A stretch of DNA of 64,000 bases from Pogonophryne albipinna (Eukaryota > Chordata > Actinopteri > Perciformes > Artedidraconidae), in the NCBI GenBank assembly GCA_028583405.1, contig CM053243.1, forward strand, positions 19,571,550 through 19,635,549. Reading direction: 5' to 3'. Under the pieces are notes generated by a model, which made no database searches, was not told where the DNA came from, and saw only the letters and a program-made list of their open reading frames with translations. The translations under genes were made by a program, and so were the position numbers. Positions within the stretch are counted from its first letter, which is position 1. Each line of letters begins with the position of its first letter. Below, piece by piece: positions 42,085 to 57,533 of this stretch.

Positions 42085-44632
42085 AACCTGATCCATTGCA
42101 AAATCATTTATTTGATTGAGGGACAACTGCAGAAAACATAAAGCTCGTCATCACAGTTTTACTTTTCCTGACCAAGCACTGGTACCTTTAACACCCCAGA
42201 TGGATACGTCCTCTACATCTCACTCCACAAAAAAAACTCCAAACACTCAGCTGAACATGTGAGTTTCTCTTTGCCTGATGTTTAGGGACGAGTAATACTG
42301 CTTCATGTGGTGAAGATGCCGGTCACTTCAGAGTCATACAAGTTGTTCCGTGTTTGCAGAATGAACATCAACCTGGAATATCATCACACAGAAGAGCCTG
42401 GAAGTCCATGAAACATTTTCCTGCAACAAGACAGACTCACTGGCACCAACAACAGAGAGACAGAGTGTTGGCACACTCTTGGCTTGAACGTGAGACTGCA
42501 AGTGTGAGGAGGAGATATGGATGTTTAAAAAAAAACATAATGTCAGACAGAGCTCACATTCACGCATAGGTATAAAACAATTGTTTTTGCAACCGAGATC
42601 ACATGCAATGATCCAAACAGCTGCTTTTGTCTATTCATAATTTTTTATTATGTGCAATATTATGAATTCATCCATTCAGACTGTCAAAAATGTGTGGATC
42701 TGTGGGACTAATAAAGGACTATCCTATTTGGTTATATGTCAAATAACAGGCAGTGATGCTGTATGGTTTTGTATCTCATTCATTTAACATTTTATCTTTG
42801 AGATGGGGAAGGCAACTTTTGAGGGACCAGGGTTAGCTAGATTTTGAAAGTAACCAACTAAATCTAAGCCTGAAAGTTTCCACATAACACATTGAAGCAC
42901 TCAATGAGCATCTGCTTGACAAGTCCACAAGAGTGTGGGGCGGAGGTCAGTGATACGAATATCAACTCATATCTCATCTGCTATCTATATAGTTTATTCT
43001 TGCCATAGGGAAATTAGTTTTGGAACTAAATGTTGTACTTAACACATTGTTTTATCATATAATGCTATCTGCCTCCATAGCCTTATAATAAACAATAATC
43101 CTAGGAACAAAAGAGTGTATATTCAAACAGATCCCAATACATGTATGGCACACATTTCACAACCAGTGAAAAGAACAAGCAACACATTGCACAACCCCTA
43201 ATCATATCATCAATCACTTGCACAACCCTTGAAGCCTTGAGAAACATCATTTACATTTTTTATTGGGGTAGGCTGAAATTAATTTTTAAAGCAGTTGATT
43301 TTACGTTATGGTTCCTCTTTATCGTCTGCCATCTGGTAGGAGCTCATGGAGTATATGGGATGGATCAAAACATTATTTCTGAGCTTGCCTGTGAGTAGAC
43401 TGCTACTGCTAGTATCTTGAATCAAGGCACTGATGTGTATTCATCAACGCAAACACATACAAATCAAAAGACAATGGTTCACATGAAATTGGAGCTATTG
43501 AAAAAACACTCAAATGAAATAAAAGAGGTCTGTCCCATGATGTAGAAATACAATGCTACATTATTTTGGAGTCATTGGGTCACATGACATGGAAACAAAT
43601 TTGAAAAATGTCTGACAAACATGAAAAAACGGCAGAATTTTTCAAAACAATATTTATTGAAATGTAAGAAACACTAAAATCCAATAAAAAGGGGTGTCTT
43701 TTCTGTCCCGTGTCATAACTGGAATAGTTTAGAGTCAATTGACACGAAAACTATTGAAAGAATCAACTCGTGATACATTCGTAATCAAAATGGTGTGCCA
43801 CATAAGACACATTTAAAATACTTGCATCATGATTTTCACTAATATATGCAAGTTTACAAGGAGAAATTGAAAATAAGATAAACCAACATACCATGATATT
43901 GTAGCATTAAAATGGTAATTTATTGATGGTCCCAAATGAACCCTGTGGCTAAGAGGAAATGCGTAAGCTAACCGTACTTTGCTGAAAGCCCAGTGTTAAA
44001 GGTGAGAGGGATAAAGAGGGTAGGTTAGGGTCATCCTATCATTTCATGCGGGCCAAATGAATTGTTCTGAAAGGCGTTTTACAGGCTTGTGACAGCCATA
44101 GATATCTGATCTATTGATTGCTTTTGGAGTATAAATAGAATCTCAATAAACACAACACAAAATGCTTTTAAAATAAATTGCCTTCCCTAGCTTTAAACTA
44201 CGTTGTGGAAAGAAACAGGTGACAGAATAGAGCCAGAGCAGGTTGAGGAAGTGTGAATCAAGCAGAGCTGAAGGCTTTACAGTAACATGAAGGAGCAGGG
44301 AAAGAATAAAAATGGATAAGAGGGAGTTATGACTGTACCGCTGATTGACATCTTACAGCTTGACTCAGGGTTGAACAGCCTTCTTTAACATGTATTGTAC
44401 ATTGGGGGGTATTTGCTGTAAGAGCCATCAGGCACAAACCAAAAAGTGCTACCAAAGACCATGGGTCACTTTATATTTCGAAACAGAGGTTCTAAGGAGA
44501 TATTGCCAAACTTATGTCAAAAAAGGAGATGACCTGTTCTGATACTATACATTTTTTCTTTACAAATATAAATGAAGTATAGTCCAGAAAATCAGCTAAA
44601 TGTCAGTTTTTAGAATATGTATAAGTCACTTA

Positions 44633-44756
<124 letters not shown>

Positions 44757-45689
44757 TGTGTGTTCGCAGCTGTACAGTGGGTAAATGGTACAATTTCACA
44801 GAGGGACTCTCATCCGTCTGTTTCCCTCGTGTGTCTCATTGCTCTCAGTCAGAGGGACTGATGTGTGTGAAGGAATGAGAGCGGATATAACTTTTTTTCT
44901 TGTTGTCAGCATTTAACAGCGTTTCTCTGTATATCTGCATGCCCACATTTTCTGAAAGAAGTGTACACTGTGTGTTTGCGTGTGTGTGGTTGCAGTGTGT
45001 GAAGGGTTGTGCTTTAAAGATAGTGAGTTTAATTAAAGATGAAATAGCTGATTATTAATTGATGGAAGGTAGACTGTTCCGTGATGCTGCAGTACGGGGG
45101 GGGGGTTGACTCTCTTTTCTATGTGGAAAACCCATTTTTATAGCTAGACTTGCTTTATCGTCTTTTTTCCTTTGTCTGCTGTCATTGCTTTATAACTTTG
45201 TCTTTGTATTCATTGACTTGTTTTAAAAAAAAAAAATGTATTCTAATTGTACTGTTTTGTCTTTCAGCATCACCATTGAATCTTTTATCTAAGTGTTTTT
45301 TGAGTTTTACTCACATTTTAATTAAAACATCTTGCTTTTGTTTGGCCTCACTGTTTGTGTAATGGCAATTTAAATGTTCCAATGTCCTATATCCTTTGCC
45401 ATTACGTCACAGGAGCGTTTAGAGTGATCCAGACGCAGACACAAACAGATGATTTACAGTCTTTTGCTGCAGTTTAGAATGATGTTTATTTAGCTTTACA
45501 TACCAAGGTTTAATTATGCTGTGTCAAAGGTTGTGGTATCTGCCGGGCTGGTGGAATCGGTGTCCTCGTCCTCTCCGGTCACCTAGTAGGACCCCTTTTA
45601 TACACCCAGTGCAGCTAACCCCCACCACCAACTGTCCAAAATAGTATTGCAGTATACATATAAATAAAGTAAACTGAGACACCAACAAC

Positions 45690-45805
45690 ACCCATAAAAT
45701 GGCTCCTACAGTTTGTCTCACTGCTCTTATAATGCTTTGCATCCTGTCTGCTCCTTCAGTACGTTTTAAATGTGCCATATAAATAAAGCTGTTATTATCA
45801 TTACT
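45690..45805 (+). repeat. LINE-type 3' tail fragment
   Basis: The end ATGTGCCATATAAATAAAGC and TGTTATTATCATTA matches the 3' tail type seen at 22340-22365. The upstream boundary is not clear. Confidence 0.45.
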
Positions 45806-46817
45806 AACAAATAAAGAGAAAATGTTAAAAAATTTAAGAAACTACAACAGCATAATAAAAAAGAAAACTTGTTGAGCTGTAGAGGCTCAAATTCAAACAC
45901 TGGTATGAGAGAAATGCATATTTCAATTATTTAAATGTGCTAATCTTTGTTGTACTATCTCTTGGCCGATTTGTTTAAAGGTAGAAAAAGTGAGATATAT
46001 TTGTGTTTTTCCTGAACCCTCAACTTGTCCCACTCTCCTCGCTTCATCTCAAAGTGCCGAAGAGGCCTCAGAGACTCTCCTGTATGAAAAATGGAGCAGC
46101 ACAAGCTTCTTCGACATCACACTTTCTGTTACCAGGAGATTAGAAAGTGAAGGTGGAGCACTTTGGAGAAGACACTCTTCCTCTGGGCATCTGTACCGGA
46201 GCTGTAATCTTCACCAGAACAACACGTCTTCGGAGTGGGGGGAAATTATTTCCTTTTGCACAGCGCAGAGAATAAAAACAACAACAAATCTTTCACAGTC
46301 GTGGCGCTAATGAAATGATCCCTCGGATAGCTGAAGTGTAACTGAACATTGTTTAGATGAGGGTATGTCTATTTAATGCAAATTAATAATTGGGACAAGA
46401 GATGTCATGTTATTTATTCATTCTCTCAGTAGTATATTTGATAGAACAGTACAAGCCTCATTAAATAAGATTAATATAAATACAAATAAACCGATGCTAC
46501 AGAAAATTCATTGGGAGAAGAACATTTATATATATATTATATTAATGTAAAAAAAATGCATAATAAAAACGAAGTCAAATAAATAAATACAGAAAATATT
46601 CCTTTAGTCATTGCTATGGCTATATTACTATGGAAATGCATCTTTTAAAAAAAAAAAGGAAAACTGAAGAGGGGTATGAAGCTAAGGTAGCAGGGCCAGC
46701 AGTACACTGTGTTCTCTCAGGAGCACTTTTGTTTTCACTCTAAGTGGTGAAGCGAGGTTAAGGGTCACACATGCACCAGGAGGTATGAAGCAGGAGGCGA
46801 TGGGGGAGGGGGGGGGC

Positions 46818-48216
46818 TCACAGTGGGGAGTCCTGGCAGAGGAGGATCTCCAGCTCAGTGCGGTACAGCTTCCCTCCATCAGACAAGGCCATGATGCTCC
46901 TCTTGTAGTCCATGAGTCCTTTTGAAGGGTCCACGTCCTGACGGGAACAACGCGAACACAATCAGCGGGCACAGAGTGTACTTTGGATGGCAGAGACATA
47001 CAGTACAGTGCAAAGGCATCTCGGGCAGCTGCTCCATCTCAACTCTATATTTGGCAAGTAGAAAAGTAACCTGAATTGATCAATCAATGAGATAACTACT
47101 CATTACCATTTTGTTCTTGTCACAAAGGTCCTTCAGCAGACCATCCAACTCCTGCTCGTCAATATACCCATTACCATCCTGGAGAAAGAGACCAAACAAG
47201 AGGTCTGAATTATACAGAGGAAATAAAAGTATGTTATGTAGAAGGAAGACTAACACCATGTCTCAATTCACGTTCTTCACACTATATTTAGCGTAGAAGT
47301 GAGGTCATAAAGGTATTGCAAAATTAAGTGCACTTTGAGGCCCCGGATGGTGTATTCAAAACGGTCAAAATCTTGAGTGTAGGCCGCCTGGATGTATAAA
47401 GAGAGCTGGATCCAGCTTTCATTCATATGAATGTTGCTCAGTGGTGCATGAAGCCAAAATGGCTTGAGTGCAGATAAAGGAGGACCACAAACTGGTGGCC
47501 GAAGAAGCTGCAAAGGTTTCTTCAGTGAAAATTGTACAATACAAAAGTAGGTTTTTAACCACTTACTGTTGTCGCAAATATGCCCTTAGTATGTTTATTG
47601 TGTAATTCAGCAGTCTGCAATCATTTGGTTGTGCCAACAATAATGTGAATGTTACCTAGCTAACATCAGCCATGGCTTTTTTGGGTAAGTGTGCGCTTTG
47701 AGACAACATCACCCCGTCAAACTGTACTGACTGCGCATGTAACAGTGTAGACAGTGTGCTAAAGTATAGTAATTGTGAAAAAGCAAATTGATCTACAGCT
47801 GTACTAGCAGCTAAATGCTAACATATATAATGTTAACCTTTCATTTTAGTTAAGTATAATAGCATGCCAACATTTGCTAACTGGCACAACATTTAAAGTA
47901 CTACATAGTCTGATGTCTTTAGTTTTGCTGGATAAAGTCCTGATGAAATGACCATTTTGATCCGATGGTGGTGCTACAAAGATTCTCTGGCAAACAACGA
48001 AGTAATTACAATGTGTGCACCACGTGTTGGCAATCCATCCAATAGTGTTTGAGACATCACTAAAAACCAGAAAATATACCCTTTTACTCAGTTTTAAACC
48101 CACATGACTTATAAAGCCATGTAAGTGCAGTTGCTTTATGGTTATTGATTGTAAGTACCTTATCATAGAAGGTGAAGAGGGAGTCGAATTCCTTAACTTT
48201 GAGCCTGATACCCTGT

Positions 48217-48287
<71 letters not shown>

Positions 48288-51200
48288 ATATACATTTGTT
48301 AGAAAACTCCAGGGTATTTCTAAAGAGCGGTAAAAGCCCCACCAGATCCAGAATTGATATTAATCCACGCAGATTGTGATAACTGGGACTAGAGTTAATC
48401 CTGATCAGACTAATCCTCCATCAGAAAGGATTTGTTGATCTGCTCTTCCAAGCTCGTATGTAGGTTTGGTAACATACATGACAAAAACTTGTTGTAAAAT
48501 ATATATGTATATTTATAATGTTGAACTTTGAAGTATTATAATTATATTACTGCTATTTGATCCCACACATGTATTTTTAGTGCAATAGAATTAGCAATTT
48601 CTGTTCTAAAATGCAAAATCCAAGATATTGTTGTTTATTAATTCTAATATTGATTATATCGATAACAGAAAGGGGGTCACAAATAACAGTAGCCTGTCAT
48701 GTTTTTAAGGAAGATTACACTGTAATATGCTAAAGGACTTAACGCAAGTCAATACGCATCTGTGTCCATTCAGTGCTTGGATGACAAATAATCCCCCTGT
48801 AGTGAATCCAATAATCTGTTTTACTGAATCTCCATTGTTGTCTGACTTCTCAGTGATTTTGTGTCAATTGAGCGAAATCTTCTTCTTTTACAGAATATTT
48901 GTAGGACATTTTATAACTTTATTTGATAGTGGAGAGAGAGAAGAGCAGAGGGAAATACATGCAGTAAATGGTCTAGGAATAAAACCAAGGAATAGCTGTT
49001 ATATGAGTATTTACAACTTTGTGATGTGCACCCTACCCACCTCGCTATCGGGTCGCAGAATTTCTTACCTCAAACTTCATCAGGAAATTCTCCTGGACTG
49101 GCAAGAGCCTGCGGAAAAACAACAATGAAGGTTTAATAACAATATCATCCTTTAGAGAGGTTGAACAATGTACATAAAGAGTATAAAGAAAGATACAAAG
49201 TGGAGACACACTCACCTCGCCATCTCAGAAAGGCCCAGCTTACCATCACCGTTAAGATCAAACATCCTCAGCTGCACAGAAAGAAAATCATGAATAAGAG
49301 GAAGAAAACAGGAAGTCTTAAGACACCGACAGAAACACACAAAAACATTTGAATGGCCTATGCCTAATGCCTATTGTGAATAACAATAAATAGTCTGTTT
49401 CAGCCTCAATTTCTAAGTTTTCACTGTTGTTTCTTATATTATTTGTATTCATTTTCACAGTTTTATAGTATTTTTGATCCTGCAAATATATTATCTCTAT
49501 TTGTATTGTATCTATTATTGTTTTAATATTTTGTCTGTGGGGTTTTAATCTTGCTAAGTGAATTGCTGTGTGCAGCGTGTTCCGTGAACAGGCTGATAAA
49601 ACCATTGTTCTTTATGTCTTGAGTCTTGGAATTTATGTAGAAAGTGGACACAAATAGCTGATGCCTATTAAAACTCACAATTGTCTGTGTGTATTCGTTG
49701 AGCTTCTTGTCATCGTAGTTTCTGTTAGCCTTCTTCAGCAGGTCTGACAGGAAGCCCTGCATAGAGAAAAACCCTTGTAGTCAGTCACTCGATTAATTTC
49801 ATGATTGGTTTACAGCAGTTATGGTGAAAATAAATGGTGTCAACATCTATGTGCAGAGGTCAGGATGTGAAAGCATGCAGAGTGTTCATTTTTGAAGCTT
49901 TGTGTGGTTTTGTTTTCCACATGAAAGTGATAATTCGGAGACGGAGAGCATAATACACAACAGCAGGTTCAGAGTACTTCCATTAGTAGAGACATTAGCA
50001 CCAATTGTACTACTAGCATGGCACAGAAGCCAATCCTCATCTACACCAAGGTCTGGTTTGTTTGCAGTAATTACTAAAATAGAAATATGCACATGCCAAT
50101 ATGAAGTACTTGCTCTATTTTGTGTTGAAATTACACAACTCCAAACCTCTGTGTCCTAAGCTGTGGCTTTAGCTTGTAATTTACTTAATTTTTCATATAA
50201 GATATTAGCTATATTCAAAAGAAAACAGTGTGGGAGAAGAGGGAAGCCTGAAAGTCCTTCCATACTGAAGTAATGAAAAATGATATCAATCAAACAAACA
50301 CGAAAACATTGCACAAATAATATCTGCACAACACCATCAAGCAAGCATGAACTGTGGCAAAGAAAAGTCAATAGAATAAGTACATCTGTAAACCCATCAC
50401 AAGTATCTGGCCGCAAGGATATACATATTTGAGTTGTTCTCAAATCTGGCTCTAAAGATAATAATTTCTTGTGATATATAGTGATTTTCACAATTAATTC
50501 TAAATGAGCTTTCTTTCAGAGTTTGGCAAAGTGTTTTACCTTCAGCTCATTGGACTCGATGTATCCACTTCGGTCGGTGTCATACCTCCGCCAGGCCTAC
50601 AGAAGAGGAGGGATGTTGTTACTGTAGCTTTCAGAAAACATGTTACTTTACCACAAAGACTAAAGAAAATCAAAAGCTAATTTTCTCCCTACATATATGA
50701 TTTACAGAGAAAGAGACCGTCAAATAAAAGTGACAGAGGTAGGGGGGTGTCATCTGATATTGTGTAAATATAGAATTTGTCAAAGCCCTTATCAAAGATA
50801 GATACCTAAACCCCTCCAGCACTCACTGCCGTCCCGAAAGCTGTGCTCCATCCATAATGTATGTCCTGTCTGAGAATAGCTTTTACACACACACACACAC
50901 ACACACACTTCTGAAACCCTCCTCAGCTCGCGTACACCAAATGTTCGCATGTGTGTGCTCTTTTTCAAACACAGTGGAGCAGATGTTCGATGCCTCACAG
51001 TTTTTCTCTCTTATTATTTCAACATATGGAACCGAAGAGCAGACCAAATGTGCTGTTGTTAACTTGCTGGCAAGGTAGTGAATACCTGTTTAAAAGAAAT
51101 GTGTTTAAAGGTTAGTTTTTAATTCTAGATTGATTAATATCTTTGTTCATGTTTGTGACAATGAATTAAAGTCAGCTTTGTGCTGTCAGATATCAACAAC

Positions 51201-54200
51201 ATCTTAATTGCAGCTTAGTCTCCAGTACCATTTTTTAACTCTTTTTTTGTCTGCATTTTAATTTTAGACACATCTTCAAGGCTGCAAGTTTAACAATTTA
51301 CACCCTTACTCGACTGTTTTCACAAGAAACACGGATCCTGACTTGGCAGAGAAACTAAGGGAATGGCCAGGCAGCTGAATGTTTGTCCAACAGGGTGAGC
51401 TGCGATGGCGCTGCTGACTCGAGGCAGTTGTGGAGAGACTTCACAGCTCAGTTAAGTTTAGCAGTTGGTCAGTGAGCAATGGTTTCCGGCAGAAACAGAG
51501 AGAGAAAGAAAGCTCATATAATAGTGGGTTGTTTGTGTAAAAACAAAATCCATTGCCTTCATCAAATTGACAGTGTGAGAGTGTTGCAGAGCAGATGTAA
51601 AATACAAAGATACGTAACAAGTACTGAGGCATAGTGAGGTAGATATGAATACATAGAAACTTACAGCCATGAACTCAGAGCTGGATCCCACAAACTCTCT
51701 GAAACAGAGCAGGAAGTTTTCCTCTGTGGGCAGAAGCTGAGCCAACTAAAGAGTAAATAAAGAAACAAAATGATAATTATTTCAGTAATTTACATTTATG
51801 ATTTAGATTTGTAAAGACAGGAGACATTTTCAAATGTAGACTTTACTAAAAAAAAGAAACCATTTTTTAAATGTTTTATTTCATTCAATGGATCGAGTGA
51901 AGATACAGAGACATGAAACAGAAGTTGGAGTCAAACCAGCGACGTAGTGGACATACAGTTTGAGTCTCGACCATTCCACCTCTAGGACAACATAAGAAGC
52001 TAATTACTGATGTTTCTCACCTCTGACATCTCAATTCTCCCATCCTCGTTCTGGTCAAATTTAGCCATGAACTCCTTCATCTTTTCTTTGAACCCAGCAT
52101 TTGTAGGATCCTGCAACCACATAAAACCATAGATCACAGGGACTTGCAATCTATATTTATTTAAAAATAAAGACACTACCCAAACTAACCCTGTGCCCAA
52201 GAAATAAACTTACATAAGGAATAATTTGCAACAGCAATTTTGTTTTTTAAATATGTTTTTTTATTTCCCCCAGCTAAATATTCCCGTCATCATAATGAAG
52301 AATTGTTGTGAATCAAAGTATATGAATCTTAAATACACACAGTATCCAATGTGTTTTGTAAAATCAAATAAGAAAATTGTCTTATATGTGCATTTGTGCC
52401 TGCTACACGAGTCCCTAAATGTAGCTCTGTAGGTTCAGAAACATCACACTCACCACGCCGGCTCCTCGCCTCGCAGTCTCCAGCTCTTTGAAGAAGTTCT
52501 CCAGCTCCTTGCCTTCGATGAAGCCGTTTCCTGCAGAGCATCAGAGGAACTAAATTAGTTTGGCATAAATGATGCTATAAAGCTTTTAAGTCGCCTGAAG
52601 CTTTGTTGACTGTTCAAAAGTTGATTAAAGACTTTGGAAGGGGATGAAAGATTAAAAGTCAATGAGGGTCATTTTGGAACAGTCACCAAACCTCCAGTGC
52701 CTGTCCCGTTTCAAGTTGGATCCAAATAAGCAGCAAACTGATTAAACTCTATTTTCTTAGAGTATTTTGGTTTAGTATTTTGGTTGGTTTAGTCAATCTG
52801 ATTGTCGATATTCATGTCTGGAGTGAAGCACAAGCTTTACAAACCTGGGAAATAAGATTATCACTTGTTATATCATCTCTACACAACTTCAAACTTTTAA
52901 TAGGAAACTCACTTTAATGAACTGAAAGCATGCCACACAAAAACAAGCTTGGGTCTAGAGAATATTCTCTTGTCACTCTAATATACATATATATTAGCAC
53001 GAAATTGGCATTTCTTGAGAGGAGATTCAGTGATGTGCTGCTGCAGGGAAGAAAACAACCCACAAGAGTCCATTATAGCTGCAGTCTAAGCAGTCTAATG
53101 AGTTTTCCTGCCTAATAGGGTGAAGTGTCCAGTCAGATTGATGCTTATTGGGACATGCTGTCCCACTGTTTGGATTTGTGCGTCTTGATGATTTTAATAC
53201 AGTAATTTACTCCATTGGTTTCCCTGTGAGTCAGAGGCTAACATTCAGCGCTCTCTTTTTAATCAGAAGAATGAGACCCATCTGTCTACAATACCAGAAG
53301 GGGTTAGGGGCTTTTAATCTTACAAAAAGAGACGTTTATAAAATTGTTATTTCAATTTTGAAAAAAAACACAGATCTACAGAATAAAATGCAGAGCTTCT
53401 CCCTGCCCCCTCTTCATCTCTTAATCTCTGATCCTCTCATCTGCTCATTCTTTCGGATTCTCCCTCACCTCCCTCCCCCCGTCCTCTCGTCTGCGTGCCC
53501 TGATTCATTTGCAAACGGTATCTGATAGGTGCTCCATGTCACCATCTGTGCTTCAGTTGAGCTGCTGATTTGGATATAAACAAATCACTATAGGGACACA
53601 TAGCTTGGAGTCTGGAGAGAAAGCAAGCCAACGTGACACACTGAAGGCGACTGTATATCAGTTCAACTCAGTTTATCTGATGCTATTGCAGCATCTATGC
53701 TTACCTCTTTGGGAGACACCATTGTTATTTTAGAAAACAGTGGTCGCATAAACCATGTCTCTAACTGCATTTAGCTTTTCACAGGACACAACCTGACACA
53801 GCTGCATTACTGACAAGACAGATTTTCATTGTGATCTTTTGATATTATTATATTCAGCTGCATTGCAATTTAAACTTGACCATTGGAATTATAGTTAACA
53901 TCACGTCATTCAAAGTTTGTATTTAAAGAGTCCATAAAGGTTTCCCTTAAACACTATGTTCATGAGAATTGAAGGCAGAAAACAAAACATGTGAACTTTC
54001 TTCATTGAAAATGTTATATTGATCAACATGCTAACATGGATTTTAAGCAGCTACAGTACCATCTAAATTCAGCATGTTGGCTGATCAGTATAAACAGAAA
54101 ATTACAGCCGAGGCTCATGTGATTGTCATTAGTTCTGCAGGTATTTCGGCATAAGACAGAGAATTGGACACATTTGAATTTTAACCTGTTGGTGGCGCTA

Positions 54201-57200
54201 CAATAAAAGTCAGAGGATCACCAAAATAGTTACAATGCATACTGACATGATGATAAATCATTGCAATCCATCCAGTGCCAGAAGATATATTCCACTCAGA
54301 ACCCCACATTTGAACCTCAAGGTGGCGCTAGGTAAAAGTCAGGAATCAACAAAGTCTGTGGTGTTTACATCTTTTGATAATGACAACAAAGTGTATTGCC
54401 AGTCCAGAAGTTGTTGATACATTTCAGTCTGGATCAAAGTAGTAGAACAACTGACAGACATTGCCATCTGATAGAAGTATTGAATCTTCACTATTTATCT
54501 TACTTTGAGAAAATACATTTAGAAATGTATCCACAAACTTCCATAGGAATAATGTTAATCTACCTTGTGATTAGTGACTCAGCCGCACTCAGCGTTACCC
54601 AAAGTAGTAATTATTTCACTGAGTGCTGAATACATAATGCTCGCTGGCCCCTTACAGCTGTGGGGCTGCAGAGCGTGGTTTATTCAAATCACGTGTGACA
54701 AAAAACATCAAGTAGACAAAGCGCATGCAAAAAGAATACACGCCTTATCGTGCATGACAAGGTCAACAGAGATATCCTAGATTTTTTAACCTGACTACAT
54801 TTTAATTGAATACATTAAGGGTAGAATCGTTAAATACAGGACACTATCTCGTAAAGTATGAGAGGGATAAATTATGTGACTTGTCATAAAAGCATACATG
54901 AGTAAATGTGTTCAGTTCATTGGGGCTCACTGCCAGGCTTTAGCTCTACAAATCGCAGCTGCCACATGGAGGGCACCACTGCACACTGCTCACTGAGCAG
55001 ATGCAGCCTTTTACTTCCCAAAAAACATTTCCAAACACTAATCTGCTGCTAAAGGCTCAGTAGCACCTCCAAAACAATCCAGTTGCTTAACTCATCATGA
55101 TTGAAAACAACAAAGAGGATCACGCAACAACACCTTTTATCTCGCTAAAAGTATGGATCAAAATCACTTCACAAATCCTTGTTACTGGCAAATGTCCTCA
55201 GTTGTTTATTTGATTGTTGTCCTCGTTTTCCCTGCAGCCAGTAGGAGCTGTGCTCGATTCGGTCACTGCTGTGCTGCAGATGTTGTCAAGCTAAAACAAC
55301 TCACAGCATGATGCTCTTCAGTCTTCACCAACATGTCCCCAGAAACAGATTGTTCTACAGCGAATAAAATGAGATTTTGTGTGGACTTGGAGTAAGACCC
55401 TTCCTGTTCAGGCTGGTGAGAATTAAAAAGGTTTGGTTAAGTGATACTGATATCAATAGAGTTCATTTGATCTTCCACTCACACGATACCATCATGGGAG
55501 TGGAAGCATTCAGTTGTGTAAAATGACACGACCACTCCTCTGAAATGTTTGTACTATTTAACATTTTGAGAGGCTTTCAAATGATGTAAATTGTTTTAAA
55601 TACCTGTACCTCCAATCACCCATTGCATTAAAGTGCAGAACGGCAAATGAAACTTGTTTAAGGGTTATTTAGTCGATAAACATTTCAGCCCTTTCTCTTG
55701 TTATGGGATACAAACCTCCATTCCTATATTTCAATATTACCAGGAAAAGGCAATGATTTGAAACATGTTGTCAAACAAAGGTTTTTTTCATCCTCTTCAT
55801 ACCAGAAGGAACATAGTAAGCTATGTTGTCTTCCTTCTTGTCACCATGAGTCCAATGCAGCGGAGCAGTTAACCCTGAACTTCTCCAGTGGAGCAGCTTG
55901 AAGATGATGGCTTAAAGAATTGGCAGTTACAGAAGTCAGTGCATCTCTTGATTAACTAGGGTTAGGGTTAATATTACATTACATTACATTGCATTTAACT
56001 GATGCTTTTATCCAAAGCGACTTACAATAAGTACATTCGACCAGGAAGACACAACCTTGAAGAAAACAGAATCATATAAGTACATCAGGTTTCATAGAGC
56101 CAAACATTTCAAGTGCGACTCAACTGGCTATAGATAAGCCAGTCCTTTATTAGTATATAAGTGCTCTGTTAGCAGTTCTTTGTTAGTAATTCTATCGCTC
56201 GAGGTGGAGTCGAAAGAGATGAGTTTTCAGTCTGCGCCGGAAGATGTGCAGGCTTTCTGCTGTCCTGATGTCAATGGGGAGCTCACCAACACCAACGATC
56301 TGCTTTTTCTTCTCCTAATTGAACAGTCAATATGTCTTCAAGTCTGATGACAATCATCTTTCGTGATCTACGCAATATATTTCTGAGGTTACGTTTTACC
56401 CAGCAGATGAGACTTTATCATGCTACGATAGTGATTGGCTACGGTCCAATCGGTATTACTCACATTAACAAGAAAATCTCGGACAACATAAAGTTTGTAG
56501 TGTTGCCTAAAAATAAATTAACAAAACTAACAACAAAATAGGTAATCTCTTTCCAAAATGGCCTATATAAGTATTTTCTGATCTGGCGCCCCCTATCGGT
56601 AACATGATTAGTTTTTTCAATGCCTTTCAAAACCAAGGCAACTGGCAACACTTGTCTCCACTATTGTCAGGGTTAAGGTGTATACGCAAAAAAAACAACA
56701 TCCATTTTATGAATCAGGATGCTTTGTGAAATTAATGTGAATAAAATAAAAAAGTGTTTTGTGAAAATATTAGGATGGGTTTAAAAGGGTTTAACAATGA
56801 GGTCAATGGTCAGATAAGATATAATCCTTCAATATGAAACATGGAAATCACTTAAGTTGGAGTGGCTCTTAGTGAAACAGAGACAAAGCTCTTCTGCAGT
56901 TTGGCTATGGGAAATGTGCCAAATTCATTTAATTTCAAACCTTTATTTATCCAGATTGTCCCTTGAGATCATAGATCTCTTTTTCAAGGGAGACCTGCCA
57001 ATAATAACATCATGAGACCTGAGACTTGCTGCTCCAGAAAATGTTGGCAATCATTTGTTTAAGATGTGTACTTAACTACTGAATGTAAGTACAATTTTGA
57101 AATGCTTTTCCTTTTACTTAGCATTTCCATTTTTACGATCAGTTTATAAAATATGATGCATAATAGCTATCAGGTCTGAAACAGATCATGTTGTCAATAT

Positions 57201-57455
57201 GTTTACATACTCCGGTGATTTCCTTTCAATTAATCAATTCATATTTTGGTCCATTTCATTTAACTAAAAAAGAGGAAAAAAAGGTCTTCTTCTCTAAAAC
57301 CGGGATACATTTTATTAATTATTTGATCAACAACTGATTAATCAACCTTTAATTTCAGCTGTTGTTGTTGACTAGGACAGCATACAAATGGTTAAACTCT
57401 ATCTCTACCAACATTAAGTATTAGTGTCATTGTAAAGCATCTGAATGCCCCCCCC

Positions 57456-57533
<78 letters not shown>

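Noticed and set aside
48727..49128. 133-residue plus-strand frame in calb2 intron 8
   Set aside because: Overlaps a degraded interspersed repeat and calb2 exon 8 antisense; no recognisable domain.
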